A stretch of 64,000 bases of DNA. Origin: Aplectana chamaeleonis (Eukaryota > Nematoda > Chromadorea > Rhabditida > Cosmocercidae). The DNA is taken from the NCBI GenBank assembly GCA_029168955.1, contig JAPDOI010000192.1:603501-667500 (forward strand), given 5' to 3'. Position numbers and translations under genes: made by a program. The notes under the pieces are model-generated. The model saw only the letters and a program-made list of their open reading frames with translations. It was not told the origin of the DNA and did no database searches. Below are positions 9,421-18,812 of the stretch, piece by piece. How positions within the stretch are numbered: position 1 is the first letter of the stretch; each line of letters starts with the position of its first letter.

Positions 9421-11821
9421 GGTCTTCAATGAAATTTGTAGTTTCGATAAATCCACTTTGTTTATAACAGGTTTTTCTTTTGGAAAAAAAGATTGGTCAT
9501 TGATCAGGAAGCAAGCTCGGGAGGTTTCGCGTAGTACGAACCTTTTTTCCAGCGTCATATATCTGAACAAATCCACTGGTGTTACGTTGAATTAAGGACG
9601 GTTTTTCTCTACCATATGTGGGGAGAAGGGTAGGGGCGCTCACTTGATATTCTAGCAAACGTTGAAACCTGGGAATTTCCATAGTTTCTAATAGAGATGT
9701 GAAACGTTCTCCGTTTACATCCCATTACCTGTGCGATATAAGAAAAGAGGTATATACAGGAAACAAGCAACACTGTCGGCTGAGCCATTGTGTAGTGATT
9801 GCTTATCCCGACTATCTCATTGCAAGCAGTGGTTTTCATGCAACGAGCATTGATAGTATTGGTGCATTCCTGAGCTTCATAGTTGTAACTTCACTAGAAT
9901 ATTTTCAAGAAGCTCTTCTCTTGAAACGTTTTATTGCAACGAGCATTGTTCAAGGGATCAGAAAACACGTCATAACTTTTGAACCAGACTAGGTTTCGTC
10001 TTCAAACTTTCTGAAGAGTTTAGATTTCAGCATTTTCAGATGATTTCAAAGCCCCACGGATCACATTTGTTCAATATCCTCATAATCCAGCGTTCCGACT
10101 TTTTTCCTTTTTTGGTTGTTTTTGATCTACCCATGAGGACTGAGTGAAATTTTAGAATCTTAAATTGTTTCGTTTTGTCTCCCCTACAACCCTCGACAGA
10201 TCGTTTTTTGAAACTTCTTTTTGTGTTCAGAGTGATCCGTTGTGAGGCGGCGCGCCTCAGCGACACCACCGGCCAGCGAGGTTTCGATCGCAGCCCCGTC
10301 CATTCACTGGGCTGAATTCTACAGGAAGCTTTACGGTTGACACGAAACGCACTGATACTTTGGGTTCCTTAGACCTACGTCGCACATGCCTCGCAGAGCC
10401 TGTGGCTGCTCTCAGCGGCAGGTTTGCTCTTGGCCAATTTCGAATTTGGACCAATCATAGACCTGTCGCTTAGGGCAACGACAGGCTTTGCGACGCAATA
10501 ATACTGTAGGTCTTACTGCGCATTGGCGCAATTCTAAAACAGGCTAAAAAAGGGTTTGAAAAGCAATCCTAGATGGGTGAGAAAATTTTTTTTCAGGTCG
10601 GAAATTTCGAAAAAGTGTCCTCCATATATTAAAACAAGCGTGTGAGGGGAGCTAGATGCGGATGCTGGAATATGTGAAGTTTCGAGTATGATTTCATTGA
10701 ATTGATTCCAAACCGAGCTATGGGGGTCAAAGGTGTTATGGTCTCACTTTGATCCGAAAGCGCTACCGGACCACCGGGACCAGCCCGGTAAATCGCGGAT
10801 GTTTCCGTTTCAAAATTCTTCTGGCTAAATTTTTTGATGGTTGGCAGATCATGGAACGTATTTATTGAGCTTGGAATGGTGAGGCCCCAAAGTTTCATAA
10901 AAGTCAAATTGAGAGAAGTCCCAAGTCGGTCTGAAATCAGTGTCTGACTAAACACTCGGAAACGCGGGAACCTAATATACACTGGATCCGAATCAAAAAA
11001 TTTCGGATACTCGGATTTCGGATAACTCAAAAATCGAAGGTCTTGGATATCCGACTGAAATGGATAGAGTCAAAATAACAACATTGGACACATTGGACAA
11101 TCCGAGTCATTCGGATAGAGAGGCTAAACGGATATTCGAATCTCGGATCAATCCGAAAATTACGTTTTTTTTCGGTGATCCGGAATTTGGATCATTCGGG
11201 TTTTGACCTTTTCTCGGTGAGTCGGAATCCGAATATCCGAGTCGGATATCCGGTCGGATACAAGTGGGTATAATGCACTCTGGCGAAGATTTTCAAGAAA
11301 AAAAAAGGTCTTCTACCGTACCATGATCGAACAATTCATTGATAATCATCTTTATATCGAAATATTTGCAAACCGATTCTATTTTTAAAAATGTGTTAAT
11401 CAATTTCGTAAACACTTGTGAATTCCTCTCTGAACCTCTTCGAACAGGGTGAACGCGTTCGGTCAATACACATGGTGTTTGGGAGACAATCGTACCCTCA
11501 ATGAGAACTTGCAAGAACAAATCAGACGAAGAGGATCAATGCCATATGCGCAAAATCTACGCTGACGATGCGTTGAAATGCGCCGGAAATTTCACACTGT
11601 GCGCCAATTGTATGTCTGTAGTGTCTCATGCAAACTGGGGCGTCGGTAACAGGTTGATGCGCTCACCATGAGCACCGCTGGCCAACGCGCCGATATTTGG
11701 CAGGGCCGCTAGCTATGGTCTGGTGAAGCTGTTGTACAGCTAGCGTTTTCGCGCTCTAGATAAAAGGAAAGTATACGACGCATTTTCAGGCATGCTTCAA
11801 ATGATAAGATGCGAGGCAGCC
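9421..11821. other. unassigned intergenic DNA; no gene recognised
   Basis: No protein family is recognisable. A 133-codon minus-strand frame (10629-11030) has no known motif and lies in repeat-like sequence. Short inverted repeats occur, such as CCTGTCG/CGACAGG at about 10462-10485 and TAGACCTAC/GTAGGTCT at about 10370-10517. Degenerate short words of the ATCCGA/TCGGAT type cluster at about 10980-11260 and make weak palindromes. Confidence 0.55.
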
Positions 11822-11843
11822 GGTTCAATTACTCAGGTTTGGG
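11822..11843 (+). other. 22-nt match to nematode SL1 spliced leader with following GGTA
   Basis: Eighteen of 22 positions match the SL1 leader as I recall it, and all four differences are transitions. The next bases (GGTA) reproduce the SL RNA splice-donor context. No Sm-binding site (AATTTTTGG-like) or SL RNA stem-loop is visible in the following 100 nt, which are GC-rich. It could be a degraded SL RNA pseudogene, an SL tag left by a retrocopied mRNA, or chance. It is not a functional SL gene as far as I can see. Confidence 0.35.
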
Positions 11844-11896
11844 GTATAGGCCCCTCCCTGCATCTGGAGGCCCTGCCCATCCGGTGGCTGCCCCAG

Positions 11897-11968
11897 CCGC
11901 GGCGCGTGTCAGTGTGCTGACCGCGACGCGTGTTGGTGTGCCGACCGCGACGCCTGTCGGTGTAAAGT
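11897..11968. repeat. three tandem copies of a 24-bp GC-rich repeat
   Basis: The units start at 11897, 11921 and 11945, each a variant of CCGCGACGCGTGTTGGTGTG plus four bases. The surrounding DNA is not GC-rich to this degree. No coding context is recognised. Confidence 0.8.
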
Positions 11969-12294
11969 AGTTCCTGAGCTAGATGAAACAGTCCTGCAGG
12001 ATGTGAACCACTGCTAAATACACGAAATGTCACCAGCCCGACAACAAGGTAAACAGGGGGCAATGGGCAGGTCTCCGGCGGAAGATGTGCGCGATTTGAG
12101 TTGTCAGTCAACAACTCAAAGGGCTACAGTAGAACGAAATCCGCATGGCTACAGTAGAATGAAATATCGAGTCGTGACATCAGATACACTTTTTTGAGTA
12201 ACAGCATATCAGCCGAATCTACCGATATCCGACTCATTATCCGATGCGAATCATGATATATTTCGGATATTCGGTATCCGAATATTTGTCCGAC
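11969..12294. other. unassigned DNA between simple repeats
   Basis: There is no gene here. A short duplicated word (GGCTACAGTAGAAYGAAAT) occurs twice at about 12121-12166, and TCCGA/CGGAT-type words begin near 12215. Confidence 0.5.
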
Positions 12295-12500
12295 TCATAG
12301 AACATTTCGGTGATTCAGATTTTGGATCAAACGGATTTTGGGTTTTTTTTTCGGTAAATCGGATTTTGGATCACTCGGATTTTGACGTTTTTTCAGTGAT
12401 TCGGACTTTGGATCATTCGGATTTTGACGCTTTTTTTTCGGGGAATCGGATTTTGAGTCATGAAAATTTCGGTTCATTCGGATGGATATCCGAAAATGAG
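12295..12500. repeat. degenerate tandem repeat of about 47 bp
   Basis: Three to four imperfect units each contain TCGGATTTTGGATCA, CGGATTTTGACG and a T-run. The region starts about 50 bp beyond the 3' end of the last visible amidase exon and lies in its downstream intron or flank. Confidence 0.65.
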
Positions 12501-12551
12501 TGAGTCGGATCCAATGTATAGTACCTAACAAGAAACGTTGAGAACTCTCAC

Positions 12552-12637
12552 GTGATGTCATAGTGTCCAATGATATTGTATTGGTCAATGGACCAGCGAA
12601 ACTTCAGCAAAGCGACTAGCTCCTTGACGGCTTCCAT
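12552..12637 (-). CDS. amidase exon c (GHxD motif)
   Basis: After a 69-nt intron (12638-12706, GTTTGT to GGTACAG) the 86-nt exon encodes MEAVKELVALLKFRW, SIDQYN and IIGHYDI plus two bases. This is the C-terminal helix and the second zinc-His motif. The donor GTGAGAG starts at 12551. Without splicing the frame stops at TGA two bases on, before the expected KxDPG ligand, so either another exon lies to the left or the gene is truncated. Confidence 0.78.
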
Positions 12638-15600
12638 CTGTACCAATCAATGGAACATCAACATTCGAAGGAACAGAGCTCTCATGAGGATCTGTCAGGA
12701 ACAAACCTGTTTGTTAGGGAAGGGGACAGCACCTGTGTTCACAATCTCGATTCCAACGCTGTTACTGTTCACATCGTTTATGTTGCGCCAACCACCAGTG
12801 CCAGCATGCCATGCACGATGATAATCAGCAACTTGTTGGTAAACGGTGCCATTCAGGGCTACTGCAACGGAACACAATAGTTCAACACTTCAAGGCACAG
12901 TCCAACCTTAGAGGTAATTTCTGATATTATGGTCCGGTCGCCGTTCATGGGGGACGTCCGGTTGTATCGCCGCGGCCTGACCCCGTCGCGACGCGGCGTC
13001 GCACGGCTAGGTCGCGGACGAGTTACCCTCCGCGATACGAGATTTGAATCTTAAAGGACGTGCAGACCCTGTTTACTGCAATATTATTCTTGACACGTTA
13101 ATCTGAGAGATATTCACTGTTATTATAGTCTTCGTCTACGTTTCTAACTGATATTCACTATTATTCTAGTCTTCGTCTACGTTTCCGTCCAAGCCGTGCT
13201 TTTCTAGACATTTTTCGATTAAATTCGCGTTCTCTAAAACGCGTAATTTATCGCAGAAAGTTGGAAAAAGGCCTGTGCTCTTTCACCTTCAGGTTTAGCA
13301 GCAGTTTAAGAACCAGCTAGAGTTCGTAATAGTTTCTTAAATTTTCGAAAGAGAAATAAATCGAACATTGGTTAATTCTTCCAAATGTTACGTTTTGTGG
13401 ATATCCGTGAATAATTATTGATAATAGTGATGCTCCAAATTCCCTATTTTTCCAATTATTTCGAAATTGAATTTCGTAATTAACTTGAGTTTCTTTTTTT
13501 TGTCCCAGCTAAAAAAGGCGGAAAAGGGCGTTGATTAAGGTGATTTTGTGGTCGGAACCCACTGAAATTTTAAACACTGTATGTAGACAATAAATCATTT
13601 TCAATAACAATTGATGATTAAAGCATGCGACTTTGTGCGAAAATTCAACCTAAATCAAGATATTTTATACATAATCATAAAAACTTTGATGGAAGCGGGT
13701 GGAAGACTCTTTTTGCGTAAGATGTAGCTGTTTTCAGTACAAAAACCTAAGTTCTCTACTACGACTGCAATTATAAGCCACAACTTGGGTGGGTTTTTCA
13801 AAAAATCGTCCCTCCACTACATATGTTCAAAATCTCCTTCAAAGATTTTAAAAATTCTCAAAATTATGGGGTTTTTCAGGAAAAAACCATCTCTCCACTA
13901 CGTCAAAATTTTCCCCGAGTTTAAAAATTCTCACTGCCCCAACTTTCCCTGATGGTGAAATTTTCGAATCGATGGTCGGTTTTCTTTCTTGAAAAATTAT
14001 ACATCCACTATGCCCAAATTTTCTCCGATGGCAACCATCTTCAATTTAGGGTTGATTTAAAGAAAATTGTAAACGTAATCAAAACGTGTCGCAATCTGGA
14101 TGTTTTTTTTTCGAAAACTCGTCCCTCCACTATGCACAAATTTTCGCTGATTTTAAAGATTGTCACGATTTAGGTGGGTTTTTCGAAATCAAACTTCAGG
14201 GAATCGGACGCGTCATTTCTCTGCTGTTGTTGTAGTAATGCACTGGCGTGGGTTCACTTGCTACTCGACACGCCAAGGGTACTGTAGATTTCGTATCGCT
14301 GCGCCCTTTCACCGCGCGGCGATACAACCGGACCCCACCCGCCGTCCATCTCAATTCGCTCAAATAAGCGAGAAAAAGCTAGGAAAAAGTTGACCACGCC
14401 CCTTTGAAAAAAATGAGTAACGCCCGCTGGCAGGTTTCCGACCTCAATACGGAAGAGACGCGCGAATGATTTTATTCGAAATCTATGTTCTTCCATTTGT
14501 TTTCGTCCTGGCTTTACAGGCCATAAAACGGCCAATGTCTCACCGTCGACTGCGTACCACGCGCTGCGCGACCGCACGCACGTCGGAAGCGAACGAGTTT
14601 TGGCCGCCGCGCGACGAGTTTTGGCCGCCGCGCGGCGAAAAACGAAAACTCGATTCTGAGGTTGGACTGTGCCTTTGAAGGCAGTGTTCACGATTTTCTT
14701 ACCCGAGGTTTCCACTCAAAACAATGCGTTGGACACCAAGTGTTACCAAATTGACGAAGAAACGGCAAGAAACACAATGTATCGTCTTATTTTAGTGACA
14801 CTATTCTCTACCCTGAACTAGTTGTCTTGTTCGATGAACATTTTCACGATGGTTGAAACCGTTCAAAAAAGGGGGCTAATCATTAAAGGCACTGCTCGCG
14901 ATGAAAATCGCTTTTCTGTTTTTTTTTGCGTATCTTGAAACCGGTCCCATTCTGATTCCACTGATGCTTCTGGAATCGTACAAGACCTTCTGGGAATGGA
15001 GTTATGGCCCCTCGAAAATTGAGCTAGGGAAGTATGGTGGACGAGTTGTCCGAGGCTTGTAACTTCCGTCTCTTGCAGCCAATGTATGCGAGCTGAACTG
15101 AGTAATGAGAGAAGTTGAGAATAAAGGGAAGAACGGGGTTCTGATCGGAAACCATCGCTCAACTCACAATTTCGAGGGTTCCTTTGCTCACGTCTAGGGG
15201 CGGAAAGGGGCCGGACTTGCCCACAGCGGCGGTGTTTCCCCACTTTTCTAAGCCGTTTTGCGGCTCCTGGGTAGCTTTTTTCCCGTTTTTTCGACGCTGT
15301 TCTGCTTCTGAGTGCCACGAGAAGCGTTTGTCATGGAAAATTCGAGGATGAAGTTTATCGCGAACAGTGCCTTTAAAGGCACAGTACACCCTCAGATATG
15401 AATTATGAGATTTTCATGAATTTATGTAGAAGACCCCTCCTGTATATCACGTGTAAAATGCGAGATCTCAATTCCTTCAAATAAGCGAGATATAAGCGAC
15501 CACCACAGGCCCGACCCCCTTCGCTCACCACCACAGGCCCGACCCCCTGACAGATTTTCGGACTCGATAGCGGATCGATAGATGGATGAATTTCAATAAT

Positions 15601-17261
15601 TCGTCGTTCTTCAGTCCATCGCTGGGCTATCTAGTTATCCTGACCCGCTTTCGCGCAACGATTGCGAACGGAGAGAATTACAGGCCTGAGACAATTCGTC
15701 CACTAAATTTTCACCCTCCAAACCTAGGCATATTTGAAGAGCCATAACTCTGTTCAAAGAGGGTCTTGGAGGACTTCGGAGATACCACTGTGATCAGCGT
15801 GTGACTCTCTCCAAGATAAGCATAAAATCTGAATATTAATTTTTTGGGTGTCCTGTGCCTTTAATGGAAGACTAATTTGGGCCAAACACTATTAGTTAGG
15901 GTCCAACGGAAAGAACGAAACAACACAAAAAAGAGAATTGCCAAAGACGGGTCCACAAAAGATTCCATTGTCACAACAAACAGTTCCACTGAGAGTAAAG
16001 AAGTGGGGTGAGAGTATAGATTTTCGGGCCCTTCTAAAGCATTTTTCTCGGTTTCTTCGTCATTTAAGTTCTACTCGGTGGCCAAACAATCGATTTAGCG
16101 ATTAATCTCAAAATCGAAGATTATCGTGAACACTGCCTTTAAGGCCGGGATCATACTTCTAGCGGCGAGCGACGCGGCGCAATGTTTAAAATCCATATCG
16201 ACCAAAAATCGATATGCCTAATGTGCACTGTCCCCGTCGCTGGTCGCGCGAAGTATGATCCCGGCCTAAGAGACCGCGCGCTCCACGGCCATTCAATTCG
16301 GTGAGTTTTTAAACTAAATTTTTGTTGTAAGCGACTGTATTAAAATGACTTTAAGAGACCGCGCGCTCCACGGCCAATCAATTCGGTGAGTTTTTAAACT
16401 GAATTTTTGTTGTAAGCGACTGTGTTAAAATAACTTTAAGAGACCGCGCGCTCCACGGCCAATCAATTCGGTGAGTTTTTAAACTGAATTTTCGTTGTAA
16501 GCGACTGTGTTAAAATGAGATATATGGCGCTTATTATCTGCATACCAGCTGTGGAAGTTGTATGAAGCATGGATATAAAAGCAACAAAAAGAAGCAACTT
16601 GAAGTAAAACGAAACAAATCGAGTTCTTCGCGTGGGTGCGCAGTGTGGACACGCGGTCCATTAAGTGTTGAAGCATCGTCCATTCAGCACGCTGTTATCT
16701 ATTTCTTCGAAGATCACGAGTGGGTGTTTCTTTTTAGAAAACGAAGATGACGGGAGAGCTTCTCAGAAGTCTCGATTAAAAAGAGAAAAACCAGGGTTAT
16801 GTACAAGTAGTTGAGAATGTGCTTGAATCCACGCAATATCGCGATGTTTTGAAAAGTTCTGGCAACTGATTCCATCAGTATGAGATCGCGGCAGACATCT
16901 TGTGATAGTCGGCGGGTGGAATTTGGGGCATTTAGGCATCTTATATCCCCGAAACAATATTTGTTCGACGCACCAAACTTTACAACAGGGCAAAGCTTAG
17001 CCCAGGTTGAAGCATGAAAAGAAAAAATGATATTGCGCGCGCAATGGCTTCAATCAATTTTTCCATTTATCAACGCACTGCATACTCACCAATGTACTGC
17101 ACGGAGAGACTTCTGTTGTTGAGCACCTGGATGGTGTCATCGGCAGTTGCCGTGACCGTATGATGGAGAAGGATAATGAACGGCATCGTACACGTTGTGC
17201 CGTAATTCGATGTGGTGTTTGTGATGTCAATCAATGTGAAACTGCTTTGATGCGTTTGATA
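12552..17261 (-). CDS. N-acetylmuramoyl-L-alanine amidase (Amidase_2 family), partial, 3 exons seen
   Basis: Minus-strand exons 17090-17261, 12707-12861 and 12552-12637 join in phase to one Amidase_2 (AmpD/PGRP-like) domain. This is a zinc hydrolase that cuts the bond between N-acetylmuramic acid and L-alanine in bacterial peptidoglycan. Visible landmarks, in order, are FIILLHHT (first zinc His), LNGTVYQQV, YHRAWHAGTGGW, NSNSVGIEIVNTG, and IIGHYDI (second zinc His). The expected third ligand, the Asp of a KxDPG motif, would lie in a further exon that I could not find at 10.0-12.55 kb. The start and any secretion signal are also not identified. Intron phases agree (phase 1 then phase 0), both introns are GT-AG, and no stop interrupts the three exons, so selection probably kept the frame. 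C. elegans has no PGRP, which suggests a bacterial origin of the gene (inference). The first intron is 4,228 nt and full of transposons. Confidence 0.82.
12707..12861 (-). CDS. amidase exon b (central part of domain)
   Basis: The 155-nt exon begins after TTCCGTTGCAG and completes a Val codon with exon a. It encodes ALNGTVYQQV, ADYHRAWHAGTGGW and NSVGIEIVNTG, the central sheet and substrate groove of Amidase_2. It ends in phase 0 before donor GTTTGT (12706). Reading through the donor meets TGA three codons later, which supports the splice. Confidence 0.88.
12889..14679. mobile_element. DNA transposon C (1.8 kb, nonautonomous) inside the amidase intron
   Basis: AGGCACAGTCCAACCTTAGA on the left (from 12893) is mirrored by TCTGAGGTTGGACTGTGCCT on the right (to 14675). 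The four-base flanks are TTCA on the left and TTGA on the right, TTAA-like. A 19-bp subterminal inverted repeat (GTCCGGTTGTATCGCCGCG at 12956-12974, complement at 14315-14333) supports one unit or a nested one. No transposase is recognised. The right TTGA is shared with the next element, family A copy 3. Confidence 0.7.
13800..14180. repeat. degenerate internal repeats of element C
   Basis: Four spaced blocks at about 13808, 13890, 14000 and 14113 share the word CTCCACTA followed by a CAAAATTTTC-like stretch and a TTTTTC-rich lead. Spacing varies from about 80 to 115 bp. This looks like an old tandem array inside the transposon. Confidence 0.55.
14883..15376 (-). mobile_element. nonautonomous DNA transposon, family A copy 4 (nested, inverted)
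   Basis: TTAA plus AGGCACTGCTCGCGATGAAA (from 14883) and TTATCGCGAACAGTGCCT plus TTAA (15373-15376) form the ends. The interior is the reverse complement of copies 1 and 2 (GGAATGGAGTTATGGCCCC, GGTGGACGAGTTGTCCGAGG). It sits inside copy 3. Confidence 0.8.
15373..15864 (+). mobile_element. nonautonomous DNA transposon, family B copy 3
   Basis: The ends are AGGCACAGTACACCCTCAGA and GGGTGTCCTGTGCCT. The left TTAA (15373-15376) is shared with family A copy 4, and the right TTAA is at 15861-15864. The interior matches family B copy 1 in the same orientation, with a 27-bp partial internal duplication (ACCACAGGCCCGACCCC twice, at about 15502 and 15531). Confidence 0.82.
16143..16266. mobile_element. 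124-bp MITE, PIF/Harbinger-like
   Basis: The terminal inverted repeats GGCCGGGATCATACTTC and GAAGTATGATCCCGGCC are perfect over 17 bp and flanked by TAA on both sides (16140-16142 and 16267-16269). A 3-bp TAA/TTA duplication and a GG-starting TIR fit PIF/Harbinger. The interior holds CATATCG/CGATATG. It inserted at the very edge of family A copy 3. Confidence 0.78.
16268..16521. repeat. three tandem copies of an 85-bp repeat
   Basis: Units start at 16268, 16353 and 16438 with AAGAGACCGCGCGCTCCACG and include CAATTCGGTGAGTTTTTAAA and GTTGTAAGCGACTGT. Copies differ at only a few positions. The array begins directly at the right flank of the MITE. Confidence 0.85.
17090..17261 (-). CDS. amidase exon a (N-terminal part of domain)
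   Basis: The acceptor CTTCCTTGCAG precedes the first exon base at 17261, and the donor GTGAGTATG begins at 17089. The 172-nt exon starts in phase 0 and ends after one base of a codon. It encodes about 57 residues, including TMPFIILLHHTVTATADDT with the first zinc-binding His and LNNRSLSVQYI, where the family has an S-x-H-Y strand. The same frame is open upstream to an ATG near 17325, but that extension does not look like a signal peptide. A further upstream exon is likelier. Confidence 0.82.
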
Positions 17262-17800
17262 CTGCAAGGAAGATTTCAATAAATAACTTATGTTTGTGCA
17301 GCCCGCAGAGGATGCGGATACCATAACTAACAATCAGTTCAATTCTAATAATAGAAATTATTGTAACGACAAAGGGTTCAGGTGTAATATCGGCTTTACT
17401 GCGCACTCAGATGCTTAAAATTCAGGGTCATGCTAAGACTTTCTTTGCAAACTGAAATACTTTTTTCTATTCTTATATTGTGATTTTTGCTGATTTCTCT
17501 AATTCATTTTGGTCGCACCGAACGACCCTCTGAAAGAAGTTCGAGAGGAACATTCTTGAGTGTTTTTGTTTTGTGGTCTCGACTTACTGAGCTGCGTCAC
17601 ATACTAAAGTTCATCTAACAGCGCTCGCTTGAATATTTTTTTCCTTTTTCTTCTGTGTACGTATAGAGAAGGGTGATTTTTGGTGTTTGAACTGATATCG
17701 GAATCTACTGAACCCAGTCGCCGTTTGAGTATATACATGGAGAGTTCGAGCGATATAGCGCGCCCAACTATTTCGCGAAAGTATCTTATTTATTGCATAA
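17262..17800. other. upstream flank or intron of the amidase; no gene seen
   Basis: This is AT-rich DNA between amidase exon a and the LINE. I could not place an upstream exon or promoter with confidence. Confidence 0.5.
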
Positions 17801-18812
17801 AGGTGTCGTCGTCAGGCACACTACGGCCTCTAGTCCGTAGTCTTAGGTCCTGTACCTAGGGAGTCATGGAGCCTTTGGCCACAAGCCACAATTTCGCCAC
17901 CCTGAATTGCCGGTCATTGTCGAGTGATATACAACAATACGCGCCGTCCAAACTTCCGAGTATTTCCATGCACCGCTTGCTGCTTTGCAGAAATCTCGGC
18001 TCAAGGATAGACCCGTTATCAACATCGGAGAGCGCACCATATACTGTGGCAAAGCTGATGATAGGAGAGTGCGATAGCTGTAAGGAAGGACTACAATAAT
18101 ACGACCGAGGAATTCGGCTCAACGTCGTGTAGGAAAGCATTTGTACGATTGCAGGATCACAGAGGGTTGAATCTGTGGATAGTGAGTGCCCATGTGCGCA
18201 CCGAAACCGCCGAAGACAATTCCAAGAATCAAGAGGAATCATCGCCGCCATCAGCTTACGTGGCAGGGACCAACCTAGCTATCTCCAGAAGAGCAGCGGA
18301 AGCGGAAGATGACAACCTTGAAACCACAGCTTGACTATGTTCTGACGAGAAGTATTCCAGTATCGGACAATCGAAGGTCTAAAGCTGTGTGGGATGTCGC
18401 ATTCGATTCGGATCACCGTCTATGTAGTTCTGTTGAGCTTCACCGCGAAGATTAATAAGAAGAAACCCTGCAACGGGTAAACTTTTGTTAGGTGCATCCA
18501 GAACGCTCCGAAAGAGGCACTCCCGGTTGAGGCACAGCCCATGTAGAAGTTCGCCTCCGTCTCAGAAAAAGCAACATCTACTTACAGCAGAGTGTATGCT
18601 CTCCGGACTCCAGAAAAATCCTGGAGCAGAAGCGTCTAAGGAGGAAGTTGCGTTGGCAGCTTCATGGAGACCTCGAACGAGAATGAGAATGAGTAGAGCT
18701 AAGGAGTGTGAGAAGGCTTGAGAGGAGAAGAATCCGAGGAAAGCCTACACGTTGTTGCGACCGTATAGCGGGAAGATGAAGAGATGTTCTCCTGTCCTGA
18801 ACACTACCAATG
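17800..18812 (+). pseudogene. decayed LINE (RTE-like) AP-endonuclease domain
   Basis: A 5'-UTR-like lead is followed by an ATG at 17866 and FATLNCRSLSS, the start of an APE-type endonuclease of a nematode LINE that is often annotated as craniofacial-development-protein-2-like. Frames then shift. Pieces in order are DRPV, LWIVSAH with TETAEDNSK, NHRRHQLTWQGPT, LKPQLDYVLTRSIPVSDN, KAVWDVAFDSDHR (the catalytic SDH region) and KMKRCSPVLNTTNG at the end. Several frameshifts and in-frame stops, plus an apparent internal deletion after TETAEDNSK, make it inactive. The reverse transcriptase is absent because the satellite array begins exactly after the TTNG codons. Confidence 0.82.

Larger units (their letters stand above)
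14676..16142 (+). mobile_element. family A-type transposon copy 3, split by nested insertions
   Basis: The left end AGGCAGTGTTCACGATTTTC follows TTGA at 14676-14679. The matching right end ATTATCGTGAACACTGCCT is followed by TTAA at 16139-16142. Removing the nested family A copy 4 and family B copy 3 leaves about 480 bp, the normal family size. Its interior does not resemble copies 1 and 2, so only the termini are shared. Confidence 0.72.
12862..17089 (-). other. 4.2-kb amidase intron loaded with nested transposons
   Basis: Between donor GTGAG (17089) and acceptor TTCCGTTGCAG (ending 12862) lie element C, family A copies 3 and 4, a family B copy, a Harbinger-like MITE and a triplicated 85-bp repeat. 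The neighbouring intron of the same gene is only 69 nt, so most of the length is inserted DNA. Element C ends within about 28 nt of the acceptor. The piece 16522-17089 holds no recognised element. Confidence 0.75.

Noticed and set aside
10629..11030. 133-codon minus-strand open frame
   Set aside because: It has no recognisable motif, lies in repeat-like DNA next to degenerate TCCGA words, and no splice partners were found.
11844..11960. Functional SL RNA gene downstream of the SL1-like word
   Set aside because: There is no Sm-binding site and no SL RNA stem-loop in the GC-rich DNA that follows.
12889..14679. Element C as an autonomous transposon
   Set aside because: No transposase-like frame or DDE motif was seen in 1.8 kb. 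It is annotated as nonautonomous.
14254..14715. 153-codon minus-strand open frame
   Set aside because: It runs through the end of element C and into family A copy 3, with Arg/Ala low-complexity from GC-rich TIR sequence. It is not a gene.
14863..15318. 151-codon minus-strand open frame
   Set aside because: It lies inside family A copy 4. The other copies of the element do not preserve this frame.
17856..18251. 131-codon minus-strand open frame
   Set aside because: It is the antisense shadow of the LINE endonuclease remnant, whose plus-strand residues match the LINE family.
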